A program made the position numbers and the translations under genes. From Brachybacterium halotolerans (lineage in GTDB: Bacteria; Actinomycetota; Actinomycetes; Actinomycetales; Dermabacteraceae), in contig NZ_JAEDAJ010000002.1 in assembly GCF_016623465.1 (NCBI RefSeq), forward strand, positions 198,093 through 262,092: a stretch of 64,000 nucleotides of DNA, read 5' to 3'. Below the pieces are notes generated by a model that saw only the letters and a list, made by a program, of their open reading frames with translations, was not told where the DNA came from and ran no database searches. This document shows, piece by piece, positions 42,947 through 51,898 of this stretch (within the stretch, counting starts at the first letter, position 1; the number at the start of each line of letters is the position of its first letter).

Positions 42947-44638
42947 ATGCGACGCACGACACCCGCACGCAGTGCACGCGATGCACGGCGCCCTGTCCGC
43001 GCCATCCATCTGCGCGCCGCCTCCGTCGTCGCACTCGCCGCCCTCGGCGTGGGGGTCGCGCCTGCGCTCGCATCTCCCATCGCCGGCGCTGACGGCCAGA
43101 ACGCCGTCGTGACGGCCGGCACGAGCAGCGACGCCAGCGATGATGGTGGCAACGGAAACGCAGACAATCCGAGCGACCAGCCGACCTCGGACGAGCAGAC
43201 TCCTACCGAGGAGGCCAGCCAAGGCACCGACGAGGGGACGTCGGACGGATCGGACACGAGCGGCGACCAGTCCACCACGCCATCCGCCTCGACCCCGGGG
43301 AACACGCAGTCCGGGAACGGCGGGCACAGCAGCAAGCACCATCCCCACGCGAAGCTGCAGCCCTCGACCCTGGATCTGAGTGAGAAGAACACGGCTACCT
43401 TGTCTCTCTGGGGATTCACTCCTGGCACCAAGGTGTCGTTGACCGTTCCGGAAGGACTGTCGACCGATTCGCCGACGGTCACAACCGGAAAGCATGGCGG
43501 CAAGAGCGTGACTGTCCACGTCGATTCATCTGTCGAAGATGGCAAGTACGTGATCACGGCCACTGACCTGAATGACCCGAACGAGAGGTCCGCCAGTGCG
43601 GAGCTGACAGTGGACGCGCCGGACCAGAGCTCGAACCCTGCTATCACACTGGGGTCGAAGAGCATTGAGGCAGGGAAGTCCCTCAAGGTCACGGGCACGG
43701 ACTTCCCGACGGACGATCCGGTGACGGTCATTGTCACCGACAGTCACGGCAAGACCGTCGGCCGCCCCAAGACCGACGACGCGACGGCTGCTGGCGCGAT
43801 CTCGACCAATATCTCGATTCCGGGCACCACGCCCGCGGACAACAAGTGCACGGTCACGGCCACGACGGAGAGTGGCGACACTAAGGTCTCGGCCCCTCTC
43901 ACGGTCACGTCCCCGAAGGGCCCGGGCACGGACGGGCCGTCGAACACTCCCACGGGTGGCACAGGCGGAGGGTCCGGCAGCGGCACGCCGACAACAGACA
44001 AGCCGAGCACAGACACCCCGTCGAACTCGACCACTTCCCCCAGCTCGTCCTCGACGAGCGACGCGCCGTCCACAACGAGCACGTCGCCGTCGACTTCGAG
44101 CGGCTCACGCAGCGCATCCACGACCTCCGAGGTCCCGCCCGCCACGAGCACGCGCGATAGCTCGAAGGAGATCGAGCTGAGCGCGCCGTCGAACGACTCG
44201 TCGTCGAAGAGCACGGAGAAGTCCGAGAAGAAGGACACGTCGGAGAAGCCGACGAAGGACGAGAAGTCCGAGAAGGCCAAGGACGAGGACAAGAAGACCT
44301 CGGACACGCCGCAGCAGACCTCCGACCAGCCGGTGTCCGATCAGCAGAGCGACGCCACCCAGGCCGCCGCGACCATGGATGACGACGACACCACCTCGAG
44401 CGGCCCCACCACCGTCACCACGCAGGATGACGGCGGCGGCCCCCTGGTGAAGCTCTTCAGCTCCATCGGCGGCGAGGACGCGAGCGGCATGGACCGCATC
44501 CGCCAGGTGTTCATCGCGACCCTGGGCGTCGGCTTCCTGACCGCGCTGGGCTTCACCGCCGCCTCGTGGCTGAGCCGCCGCAGCGGCACCCACAGCGCCC
44601 GCGCCGGCCTGCGCCAGCTGTTCCACCGCAGGCACTGA
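42947..44638 (+). CDS. Ser/Thr-rich surface protein with Ig-like domains and C-terminal anchor
   Basis: 563 aa. Signal peptide near residues 22-46 (AASVVALAALGVGVAPALASP). Residues 50-130 are a disordered Ser/Thr/Asp stretch; two beta-sandwich Ig/IPT-like domains follow (LQPSTLDLSEKNTATLSLWGFTPGTKVSLTV at ~136, AITLGSKSIEAGKSLKVTGTDFP at ~228). Then a Ser/Thr stalk, a charged Lys/Glu/Asp segment, one membrane helix (FIATLGVGFLTALGFTAASWL) and a basic tail, so it is membrane-anchored rather than sortase-anchored (no LPxTG). ATG is set by GGAGAGGAGG. Codons are less GC-rich than neighbours. Possibly an adhesin or wall-spanning stalk protein. Confidence 0.8.
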   Translation: MRRTTPARSARDARRPVRAIHLRAASVVALAALGVGVAPALASPIAGADGQNAVVTAGTSSDASDDGGNGNADNPSDQPTSDEQTPTEEASQGTDEGTSDGSDTSGDQSTTPSASTPGNTQSGNGGHSSKHHPHAKLQPSTLDLSEKNTATLSLWGFTPGTKVSLTVPEGLSTDSPTVTTGKHGGKSVTVHVDSSVEDGKYVITATDLNDPNERSASAELTVDAPDQSSNPAITLGSKSIEAGKSLKVTGTDFPTDDPVTVIVTDSHGKTVGRPKTDDATAAGAISTNISIPGTTPADNKCTVTATTESGDTKVSAPLTVTSPKGPGTDGPSNTPTGGTGGGSGSGTPTTDKPSTDTPSNSTTSPSSSSTSDAPSTTSTSPSTSSGSRSASTTSEVPPATSTRDSSKEIELSAPSNDSSSKSTEKSEKKDTSEKPTKDEKSEKAKDEDKKTSDTPQQTSDQPVSDQQSDATQAAATMDDDDTTSSGPTTVTTQDDGGGPLVKLFSSIGGEDASGMDRIRQVFIATLGVGFLTALGFTAASWLSRRSGTHSARAGLRQLFHRRH

Positions 44639-44715
44639 GCCGACCTGCCGTCGGCCCCTCGGATCGAGCGCATCGAACCGGGCATCTGCCCGCGTCCGAC
44701 CATCCGCAGGACGCG

Positions 44716-45291
44716 TCAGGCGCGGTGCGTCGGCGTCCGTCGTTCGCTGTTGCCCGCGCGCTTCTTCGCGCTGTCCAGGGCATCCAGCTGCACGCGCAGG
44801 TAGAGGACGAGCGAGGGCATCGCGCGGATCATCCCCAGGACCGTGCGGTCGAAGGCCTTCTGCCCCTCGTACCAGGGATCCGGCACCGCCATGTCCTCCT
44901 CGCGCGCGTTCGCGGGGACGACGGGGTCGAACTGGCGCCACAGCAGGACATCCGGGCGCGGCTCGCCCTCGGGGATCTGATCGACCTTGCGGCGCATCGT
45001 CGCCGCATGCTCCGCAGTCATCGCGAGCACGAGGTCCCACCCGACCAGCTCGGACTGGTGGACCGTGCGGGCGGTGTGATCGAACGGCTCCTCGAACCCT
45101 GCGCTCACCAGGGCCTTCACGGTGCGGTCGTCCATCGGCATGCCTTCGGAGTCCCAGCTGGTGCCGGCCGATCCCACGTCGATGCGGTCCGACAGGCCCT
45201 CCTGGACCAGCCCCTGCCGCAGGATGACGGCCGCTGCGGGGGAACGACACATGTTCCCCGTGCACACGGTCAGGACACGGAAATCAGCCAC
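44716..45291 (-). CDS. Low-molecular-weight protein tyrosine phosphatase
   Basis: 191 aa, somewhat longer than the usual 150-165. Active-site loop VCTGNMCRSP gives nucleophile Cys10 and Arg16; the general acid is the Asp of VPDPWYEG. Dephosphorylates tyrosine residues, often in control of exopolysaccharide export, or acts as arsenate reductase-like. GTG 45291 lies 6 nt after CACAAT, a leaderless arrangement. Convergent with the surface-protein gene. Confidence 0.9.
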   Translation of the reverse strand: MADFRVLTVCTGNMCRSPAAAVILRQGLVQEGLSDRIDVGSAGTSWDSEGMPMDDRTVKALVSAGFEEPFDHTARTVHQSELVGWDLVLAMTAEHAATMRRKVDQIPEGEPRPDVLLWRQFDPVVPANAREEDMAVPDPWYEGQKAFDRTVLGMIRAMPSLVLYLRVQLDALDSAKKRAGNSERRTPTHRA

Positions 45292-45464
45292 ATCGACATT
45301 GTGACAGCACGATGACGCCTGCGCGGCCATCCGGAGATATGGCAAGGTGGGAGAGATCCTGGGGTCGAGACTCTTCCAGTTCTCGCACCCCGCGCAGGTA
45401 GGATGCCTGACGGGTGAGCGCGGGACCGCTCGTCCCGACGCTGACCCACGAACCGGAGGAGACC

Positions 45465-45950
45465 ATGGTCGACATCATCCGTGCACGCGAGGACGACTGG
45501 TCGCTCGTCCGCGAGATCCGGCTTCGTTCGCTGAGCACCGATCCCGAGGCCTTCGGCCAGACCTGGGAGCACGAGAGCACCTACGACGATTCCGACTGGC
45601 GCGAGCGCATCGAGGCCGCCGCCTGGTTCCTCGCCGTCGAGAACGAGCAGCCCGTCGCCGTGGTCGCCAGCCGTCACGAGGCGGACTCGCCCGAGAACGA
45701 GCGCGAGCTGCAGGCCATGTGGGTCACGCCCGAAGCCCGCAAGGGCGGCATCGCCCAGAAGCTCGCCGAGAGCGTCTGCTCGTGGGCCGAGGAGGACGGC
45801 GCCGACACGGTGACCCTGTACGTCGGCCCCGACAACACCGGCGCCCGCAAGACCTACGAGGCACTCGGGTTCGCCGACACCGGCGACCGCTGGGAGGTCG
45901 TCGAGGACGATCCCCGCTCCTCCTGGATCAAGATGTCCCGCAGCGTGTGA
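45465..45950 (+). CDS. GNAT family N-acetyltransferase
   Basis: 161 aa. Acetyl-CoA fold from IIRAREDDWSLVREIRLRSLSTDPEAFG, a start shared with RimI-like acetyltransferases, through LQAMWVTPEARKGGIAQKLAESVCSWA (the pyrophosphate loop, here R-K-G-G-I-A) to LYVGPDNTGARKTYEALGFADTG. Target amine unknown. ATG at 45465 follows CGGAGGAG; TAGGAT near 45399 may be the -10 box. The stop overlaps the next gene. Confidence 0.88.
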   Translation: MVDIIRAREDDWSLVREIRLRSLSTDPEAFGQTWEHESTYDDSDWRERIEAAAWFLAVENEQPVAVVASRHEADSPENERELQAMWVTPEARKGGIAQKLAESVCSWAEEDGADTVTLYVGPDNTGARKTYEALGFADTGDRWEVVEDDPRSSWIKMSRSV

Positions 45951-47023
45951 CACGCCCTCACCCGCCCTCGACCGCGCAGCAGGCACACCTGCAGCCGCAC
46001 TGGTCGGCGCGGATCGAGAACGTCAAGAACGCTGTGGTCAGCGGCGTCCTCGACACCGTGGGCTGGGTGCTGCGGATCAAGCCGTTCACCGGCTTCGGCA
46101 CCCCCGGCCGCGTGCGGATCATCGCGCGCGTGCTGTGGGCTCGGCCGTCGGCCCCCGCCGACTACCACGACCAGCCGGTGTGGGACATGCGCTCGATGGC
46201 GGTGCGCGGCTGGCGCAGCTTCATCTCGCAGGTCGCCCCGTACCAGGACGTGCGCATCCAGCTGGATGGACGCCAGTACGCGGTGCGCTCCGACCGCGCG
46301 GGACTGGTGGACGTCGAACTCGAGGCGCAGCTGACGCCGGGCGTTCACATCGCCCGCATCGCGACCACGGCCGAGAACACCGTGACCGCCGAGGTCCACG
46401 TCCACTCTCCCGACGAGGCCTTCGGCGTGGTCAGCGACATCGACGACACCGTGGTGGTCACCTGGCTCCCGCGGCCGCTGCTCGCCTTCTGGAACGCCTT
46501 CGTCATCCCTCAGACCTCCCGCCGCGCCGTCGCCGGCATGGCGATGCTCTACCAGCGGATCGCACGCGCGCACACCTCCGCCCCGTTCGTGTACCTCTCG
46601 ACGGGCGCCTGGAACGTGTTCCCCGTGCTCCAGCGCTTCCTCTACAAGAACGGGTATCCCGACGGCCCGCTGCTGCTCACCGACTGGGGGCCGACGAACA
46701 CCGGCTTCTTCCGCTCCGGCCGCGCCCACAAGGAGCGCACCCTGGAGACGCTCGTCGAGCAGTTCCCCCACGCCCGCTGGCTGCTCATAGGGGACGACGG
46801 GCAGCACGACCCGGCGATCTACGCGGCCTTCGCCCGCGCGCACCCCGAGAACGTCGCCGCCGTCGCCATCCGCGAGCTCACCGAGCCCGAGCAGGTGCTC
46901 TCCAGCGGACTGCGCGCCCGGCGTCACCCCGACCTGCCCGCCGACTCGCCCGTGGTGTGGGTCCAGGGGGCCGACGGCCACGCCCTGCTCCACAGCCTGC
47001 GCCGCGAGGGCATCGTGCCGTGA
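45947..47023 (+). CDS. APP1-type phosphatidate phosphatase domain protein (DUF2183)
   Basis: 358 aa, GTG start overlapping the GNAT stop (GTGA). The HAD-like catalytic motif is SDIDDTV with Asp164, Asp166 and Asp167-Thr168, and GDDGQHDPAIY near residue 285 provides the later acidic pair. Between them are IPQTSRRAVAGMAMLYQ and FVYLSTGAWNVFPVLQRFL, typical of the App1/DUF2183 family. In yeast App1 dephosphorylates phosphatidic acid; bacterial members are presumed lipid phosphatases. No signal peptide or clear membrane span. Confidence 0.9.
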   Translation: MTRPHPPSTAQQAHLQPHWSARIENVKNAVVSGVLDTVGWVLRIKPFTGFGTPGRVRIIARVLWARPSAPADYHDQPVWDMRSMAVRGWRSFISQVAPYQDVRIQLDGRQYAVRSDRAGLVDVELEAQLTPGVHIARIATTAENTVTAEVHVHSPDEAFGVVSDIDDTVVVTWLPRPLLAFWNAFVIPQTSRRAVAGMAMLYQRIARAHTSAPFVYLSTGAWNVFPVLQRFLYKNGYPDGPLLLTDWGPTNTGFFRSGRAHKERTLETLVEQFPHARWLLIGDDGQHDPAIYAAFARAHPENVAAVAIRELTEPEQVLSSGLRARRHPDLPADSPVVWVQGADGHALLHSLRREGIVP

Positions 47024-47132
47024 GAGGCCCGCGAGCCCAGGATGCCCCGGCCGTCGGCCGGCCACCGGCTGACCACCAGCCGACCGACGCACTCCCCGAC
47101 CGCACCCCACCCCGCAGGAGATCCTGACCACC

Positions 47133-47678
47133 GTGTCCACCGCCGCCGCCACGCCCGCACCCGCCCCTCGCCCGGCACCCCCGTCGATCCGCGAGGCGAG
47201 CCTCGACGATGTCGAGGGCATCGTCCGCGTCGTCAACCTGGCCTACCGCACGCAGGGCGGCTGGACCACCGAGGAGCACCTCGTGGGCGGTGCCCGCACC
47301 GACGCCGAGGACGTGCGCGCTGCGATCGCGGACGACACCCACCTGCTGCTGGTCGCCGAGCGCGACGGCGCGATCGTCGGCTGCTGCTACACCGACCGGC
47401 AGGGCGACAGCGCGGAGCTGGGCCTGTTCGCGGTCGACCCGACGCTGCAGGCCGGCGGCGTGGGCGGGGCGCTCATGGAGGAGCAGGCGCGTCGCCGGGC
47501 CGACGAGGGCCTCGCGTCTCTGCACCTGCGGGTCCTCGAGTCCCGCCAGGAGCTGCAGGCCTGGTACGCCCGGCACGGCTTCGTCGAGACCGGCGAGGTG
47601 GTGCCCTTCGCGGGCGACGCGGCGAACCTCAAGGTGCCGGGGCTCGGCATGGCGGTCATGGTGCGCGCGCTCGCCTAG
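47133..47678 (+). CDS. GNAT family N-acetyltransferase
   Basis: 181 aa, GTG start after CAGGAGATC. SIREASLDDVEGIVRVVNLAYRT opens the fold; ELGLFAVDPTLQAGGVGGALMEEQARR is the acetyl-CoA loop (Q-A-G-G-V-G); LRVLESRQELQAWYARHGFVETG is the typical C-terminal piece. An Ala/Pro-rich lead of ~17 residues precedes it. Substrate unknown. Its TAG stop forms part of the next gene's -10 box. Confidence 0.88.
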   Translation: MSTAAATPAPAPRPAPPSIREASLDDVEGIVRVVNLAYRTQGGWTTEEHLVGGARTDAEDVRAAIADDTHLLLVAERDGAIVGCCYTDRQGDSAELGLFAVDPTLQAGGVGGALMEEQARRRADEGLASLHLRVLESRQELQAWYARHGFVETGEVVPFAGDAANLKVPGLGMAVMVRALA

Positions 47679-47689
47679 GCTTGACCCCA
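47676..47689 (+). promoter_or_regulatory. -10 box overlapping a stop codon; leaderless start
   Basis: TAGGCT (47676-47681) contains the stop codon of the GNAT gene and lies 7 nt before the ATG at 47689, so the aldo/keto reductase probably has its own leaderless transcript. Confidence 0.6.
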
Positions 47690-48708
47690 TGAGCAACGAG
47701 GCCTTCGCACCCTCCCCCGACCGCTACGAGAGCACCGACTACCGCCGGGTCGGCGACTCCGGCCTGCGCCTGCCGCCGATCTCGCTGGGCTTCTGGCAGA
47801 ACTTCGGCGAGGACCGCGACCCCGGCACGCTGACCGCGATCGTGCGCCGCGCGTTCGACATGGGCATCACCCACTTCGACCTGGCGAACAACTACGGCCC
47901 GCCTCCCGGCAGCGCCGAGTCCCACCTGGGCCGGATCCTCGCCCGCGACTTCGGCCGCCACCGCGACGAGCTGGTCATCTCCACGAAGGCCGGCTACCTC
48001 ATGTGGGACGGCCCCTACGGCGACGGCGGCTCGCGCAAGTACCTGCTGAGCTCGCTCGACCAGTCCCTGGATCGGCTGGGCCTGGAGTACGTCGACATCT
48101 TCTACCACCACCGCGAGGACCCCGAGACCCCGCTCGAGGAGACCATGGGCGCCCTCGCCCACGCCGTCCACACGGGCAAGGCGCTGTACGCCGGGATCTC
48201 GAACTACTCGCCCGAGCACACCCGCGAGGCCGCCCGCATCCTCGAGGGCCACGGGGTGCCGCTGCTCATCCACCAGCCCTCGTACTCGATGTTCAACCGC
48301 CATGTCGAGGACGGTCTGCTGGAGACCGCCTCGGATCTGGGCATCGGTCTCGCGGTGTTCTCGCCGCTGCAGCAGGGGCTGCTGACCAGCAAGTACCTCA
48401 AGGGCGTGCCGCAGGGATCGCGCGCCGCGGGCGCCTCGCCGTTCCTCTCCGCCACCCAGACCGAGGACGAGACCTACCAGGAGCGCGTGCGGGGCCTCGC
48501 GAAGATCGCCGAGTCCCGCGGGCAGAGCCTCGCGCAGATGGCCCTCGCCTGGGTGCTGCGCCACCGGGAGGTCGCGACCGCGCTGGTGGGCGCCTCGTCC
48601 ACCACGCAGCTCGAGCAGAACGTCGAGGCCGCCCGCGGCGTCGAGTTCACCGACTCCGAGCTCGCCGCGATCGACGAGTTCGCGGTCGACGGCACCGGGC
48701 GGAAGTGA
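47689..48708 (+). CDS. Aldo/keto reductase (YghZ/AKR14-like)
   Basis: 339 aa TIM barrel. Catalytic set: Asp and Tyr in THFDLANNYGPPPGSAE, Lys in ELVISTKAGY, His in DIFYHHREDPETPLEETM. The loop LLSSLDQSLDRLGLEYVD and C-terminal SLAQMALAWVLRH...LVGASSTTQLEQNV match the L-glyceraldehyde-3-phosphate reductase group, which detoxifies aldehydes such as methylglyoxal. The LysR gene follows after 21 bp and may regulate it. Confidence 0.92.
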   Translation: MSNEAFAPSPDRYESTDYRRVGDSGLRLPPISLGFWQNFGEDRDPGTLTAIVRRAFDMGITHFDLANNYGPPPGSAESHLGRILARDFGRHRDELVISTKAGYLMWDGPYGDGGSRKYLLSSLDQSLDRLGLEYVDIFYHHREDPETPLEETMGALAHAVHTGKALYAGISNYSPEHTREAARILEGHGVPLLIHQPSYSMFNRHVEDGLLETASDLGIGLAVFSPLQQGLLTSKYLKGVPQGSRAAGASPFLSATQTEDETYQERVRGLAKIAESRGQSLAQMALAWVLRHREVATALVGASSTTQLEQNVEAARGVEFTDSELAAIDEFAVDGTGRK

Positions 48709-48729
48709 GCACTGAGTGAGCACGCGGCG

Positions 48730-49629
48730 GTGAACGGGTCCTCCGCCCTCACTCTCCCCCAGCTGGAGGCGGTGCTCGCGGTCGCCGACGAGGGCTCGTT
48801 CACCGTCGCCGCGCAGGCCCTGGGCATCTCCCAGCCCTCCCTGTCCCGGCGCATCCACAGCCTCGAGGAGACGCTCGGGCTGCGCCTGTTCCTGCCCGTC
48901 GGCCGGCAGATGCAGCTGACCGACGCGGGCCGACGGGTCGCGAACACGGCCCGCCGCACCCTCCAGGATCTCGAGGACCTCCGACACCAGGAGGCGGGGG
49001 CCGACGGGACCCTGAGTGGCACGTTGCGCGCCGCCGGCCTCCCCTCGCTGGTCGCGACGCGCCTCCCGCGGCACCTGGGCGCGTTCCATCGCGCGCACCG
49101 GGACGTGCGGATCGAGGTGTTCGCGCAGGAGGACCGCGAGCTGCTGGTCGAGTCGGTGCGCACCGGCCGGGCCGACGTCGCGCTCACGGCCGCCGGTCAC
49201 GTCCCGCCGGACCTGGAGGCTCTCGAGCTGAGGCCCCAGACCTTCCTCGCTGTGGTCCCGCGCGAGCCGGGCACACCGGTGACACCGGGCATGCTGAGTG
49301 CGCGCGACCTCGCGGAGCGGACGCTCGTGACCCTGCCGGAGGGGACGTCGATCCGAGAGGTCACCGAGTCCGTGTTCCGCGGCCTGGGCGTCACCCCGCC
49401 GCGTGTGATCACCACGACCCAGCGGGACGCCCTCGTGGCCCTCGCGATCGCCTCCGACGGCCTGACCATCGTCCCGGAGGACCTCGCCGAGAGCTCCCCG
49501 ACGACGGACGCCCGACGCCTGCACCTGCCCTCCGACGTGCAACGTCCCGTGGTGGCCCTCCACCGCCGGGAGCATCTGCGCACGCCCGCGCTCTCCGCCT
49601 TCCTCGAGACGCTCGCCGCCGACGTGTGA
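48730..49629 (+). CDS. LysR family transcriptional regulator
   Basis: 299 aa, GTG start. HTH at ~8-65: LTLPQLEAVLAVADEGSFTVAAQALGISQPSLSRRIHSLEETLGLRLF. Effector domain follows with GTLRAAGLPSLVATRLPRHLGAF and HPP-type loops. It is encoded in the same direction directly after the aldo/keto reductase, unlike the usual divergent layout, so it may be co-transcribed with its target. Effector unknown. Confidence 0.9.
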   Translation: MNGSSALTLPQLEAVLAVADEGSFTVAAQALGISQPSLSRRIHSLEETLGLRLFLPVGRQMQLTDAGRRVANTARRTLQDLEDLRHQEAGADGTLSGTLRAAGLPSLVATRLPRHLGAFHRAHRDVRIEVFAQEDRELLVESVRTGRADVALTAAGHVPPDLEALELRPQTFLAVVPREPGTPVTPGMLSARDLAERTLVTLPEGTSIREVTESVFRGLGVTPPRVITTTQRDALVALAIASDGLTIVPEDLAESSPTTDARRLHLPSDVQRPVVALHRREHLRTPALSAFLETLAADV

Positions 49630-49790
49630 GGCAACCGCGCCGAGGCGTCGTCCGTCCTCGCGTCAACACTTTGGGCGCCCACCTGGGTCCATACCTTGAA
49701 TGCATGACTTCCGTGCTGACCGCTATTGGACGCTATCGATGCGGGGTGCTTGGGTGACCGTCGGCGAGTGCCCGACGATCGAGGAGTCCC

Positions 49791-51059
49791 ATGCCCGCAC
49801 CAGATGCAGACCGCAGCCCGCGCCCCGGCCCGCCCCGCGGAACGACGCGCACGCTGCACCGCGGGCCGGCCCACCTCTCCCCCGCGGGGATGCGCGTGCT
49901 CGTGCGCAGGCGGCGGCGCCGCACGATCGCGGCCCTCGCCGGACTCGCCGCGCTCTCCCTGGTGGCCCTGATCCTCGTGCCCGCGCAGACCCTGCGCAGC
50001 GGGCTCACCGTCGCCCCTCTGCATGCGGGACCGGCCGCGCAGGACTCGGCGAGCGACGACGGATCGGTGAACATCCTGGTGCTCGGCTCGGACTCGCGCG
50101 TGGGCGAGGCGGACGAGGAGGACTCCACGGCGCGCAGCGACTCGATCCTGCTGGCGCACCTGAACGCCGACGACTCCTCGGTGCATGCGGTCCAGATCCC
50201 TCGTGACACCCTCATGGACCTCCCCGCCTGCGCGGACACCGGGGAGGGGTCCTTCGCGGGCGGCCGCGGCATGATCAACTCCGTGCTGAACTTCGGTCCC
50301 GCCTGCTCGGTCGCGGCTGTCGAGTCCCTGACGGGCGTGCACGTGGACCACTTCGTGGAGGTGGACTTCGCGGGATTCGCCGCGATCGTCGACGCCCTGG
50401 ACGGACTCCCCGTGTGCCTGCCCGAGGCGTTGCACGACTCGGCCGCCGATCTCGACCTGCCGGCGGGCCGCCAGACGCTCGACGGCCGCCAGGCGCTCGC
50501 CCTCGCCCGCACCCGGCACGCCGTCGGCGACGGCAGCGACATCGCCCGCCTCGACCACCAGCAGCAGGTCATGAAGGCGATCATGCAGCGCGCGGAGAAC
50601 CGGAGCCTGCTCACGCGGCCCGACCGCCTGTACCCGTTCCTGCAGGCGACCTCCTCCGCCCTCACGGTCGACGACCAGCTGGGCTCGATCCCCGGAATGA
50701 CCTCGCTGGCCTCGCGCTTCGCACGCGTCCCCTCGGACAGCATCACCGTCGAGACCATGCCGTGGACCCCCGCCCCGTCGGACCCGAATCGGGTGGTCCC
50801 CTCCTCGAAGGCCGCCGCGGTCTTCGCGTCGCTGTCCGACGAGGGCTCGAGCGAGCACGCCACCGGGGAGGGGACGAAGGCGACGTCGTCGGCGTCAGAT
50901 TCCCCGTCGTCCGACACCCCGTCGACGAGCTCTCCGTCGTCCAGCCCTCGGGCGTCGAGCTCTCCGTCGTCGAGCGGCCCCTCGTCGAGCGCCTCGCCGA
51001 GCGACTCTTCGAGCACGTCGACCTCGGCCTCGACCTCCGGGAGCATCCAGTGCGAGTGA
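49791..51059 (+). CDS. LytR-CpsA-Psr (LCP) family protein
   Basis: 422 aa. A basic lead, one membrane span (TIAALAGLAALSLVALILV, ~45-63), then the LCP catalytic domain: NILVLGSDSRVG, DSILLAHLNADDSSVHAVQIPRDTLMDLP (Arg-Asp pair), GVHVDHFVEVDFAGFAAIVDALDGL, and LDGRQALALARTRHAVGDGSDIARLDHQQQ with the conserved arginines. Transfers glycopolymers from polyprenyl phosphate to peptidoglycan. The last ~70 residues are a Ser/Thr/Pro stalk. ATG follows GAGGAG. Confidence 0.93.
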   Translation: MPAPDADRSPRPGPPRGTTRTLHRGPAHLSPAGMRVLVRRRRRRTIAALAGLAALSLVALILVPAQTLRSGLTVAPLHAGPAAQDSASDDGSVNILVLGSDSRVGEADEEDSTARSDSILLAHLNADDSSVHAVQIPRDTLMDLPACADTGEGSFAGGRGMINSVLNFGPACSVAAVESLTGVHVDHFVEVDFAGFAAIVDALDGLPVCLPEALHDSAADLDLPAGRQTLDGRQALALARTRHAVGDGSDIARLDHQQQVMKAIMQRAENRSLLTRPDRLYPFLQATSSALTVDDQLGSIPGMTSLASRFARVPSDSITVETMPWTPAPSDPNRVVPSSKAAAVFASLSDEGSSEHATGEGTKATSSASDSPSSDTPSTSSPSSSPRASSSPSSSGPSSSASPSDSSSTSTSASTSGSIQCE

Positions 51060-51176
51060 TCCCCGCTCGCGTGCCGTCCGCTCCGACAGCCCCGCCACCC
51101 GGCCGTGACCCGTCGGGCCTGTGGCTGAGGCCACCGCGACGGGGGTTCTCAGCGACCGCGGTGGGATGATCGGAAA

Positions 51177-51782
51177 ATGCGCATTTCCCCCGTCCGCTGG
51201 CTCATCGCGGGGGTCTCGCTCGCCCTTTTCCTGCTCGTGTTCTACCTCTCGGGGTGGGTGGGGCCCACGGAGTCGCTCGACATCCGCATGCTCACCTCGC
51301 TGCGGACGGACGGCAATCCGGCGCTGCTGTGGATCGTCTCGGTGCCGTGGCTGATCCTGTGCAGCATCGTCGTGATCGCGATCGGCATCCGTCGCGGCCG
51401 CGCCATGGACGGCCTGCGCGCCTTCGCCCTGCTGGCCCTGTGCAACGTGCTCGGGCAGGTGCTGAAGAAGGTCGTGCTGCACCGCGACTCGATCGTGCTC
51501 ATGGTGGACAACACCTACCCCAGTGGCCACATGATCGCCTTCGCCTCGGTCGCGCTCGCCCTGCGGATCGTGCTGCCGCGGCGCATGCGCAGGGCGTTCA
51601 CCGTGATCGCCGCGATCGTGCTGTGCCTGGTCGCCTTCGAGCTCGTCTACTACGGATGGCACCGCCCCAGCGACGTGATCGGCTCGCTGCTGCTGGTCAC
51701 CGCCGTCGGCGTGCTCGGCGGCGGGTCGCGCGGGACCGAGGACGAGGATCGTCCCGAGCCGGTCCTTCCGCCCGGCGCCTGA
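51177..51782 (+). CDS. PAP2 superfamily phosphatase-like membrane protein (copy A)
   Basis: 201 aa, five to six spans. [20 protein letters not shown] and [17 protein letters not shown] carry the PSGH and HxxxD parts of the phosphatase signature; the first motif is reduced (LKKVVLHRD) and the SR of motif three is missing. Clear paralogue of the protein at 54369, sharing [24 protein letters not shown]. Possible role: undecaprenyl-pyrophosphate or phosphatidic acid dephosphorylation. GATGAT lies 6 nt before the ATG. Confidence 0.87.
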   Translation: MRISPVRWLIAGVSLALFLLVFYLSGWVGPTESLDIRMLTSLRTDGNPALLWIVSVPWLILCSIVVIAIGIRRGRAMDGLRAFALLALCNVLGQVLKKVVLHRDSIVLMVDNTYPSGHMIAFASVALALRIVLPRRMRRAFTVIAAIVLCLVAFELVYYGWHRPSDVIGSLLLVTAVGVLGGGSRGTEDEDRPEPVLPPGA

Positions 51783-51820
51783 GCGGCGCGGGCCCGGCGC
51801 CTGAGCCCCGCGGGCGACGG

Positions 51821-51897
51821 CCGAGCCGCCGAGCCGCCGAGCCGCCGAGCCGCCGAGCCGCCGAGCCGCCGAGCCGCCGAGCCGCCGAGCCGCCGAG
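51821..51897. repeat. 9-bp tandem repeat array
   Basis: About 8.5 exact copies of CCGAGCCGC in the short gap between convergent copy-A PAP2 and gntP genes. Likely variable by slippage. Confidence 0.92.
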
Positions 51898-51898
51898 G

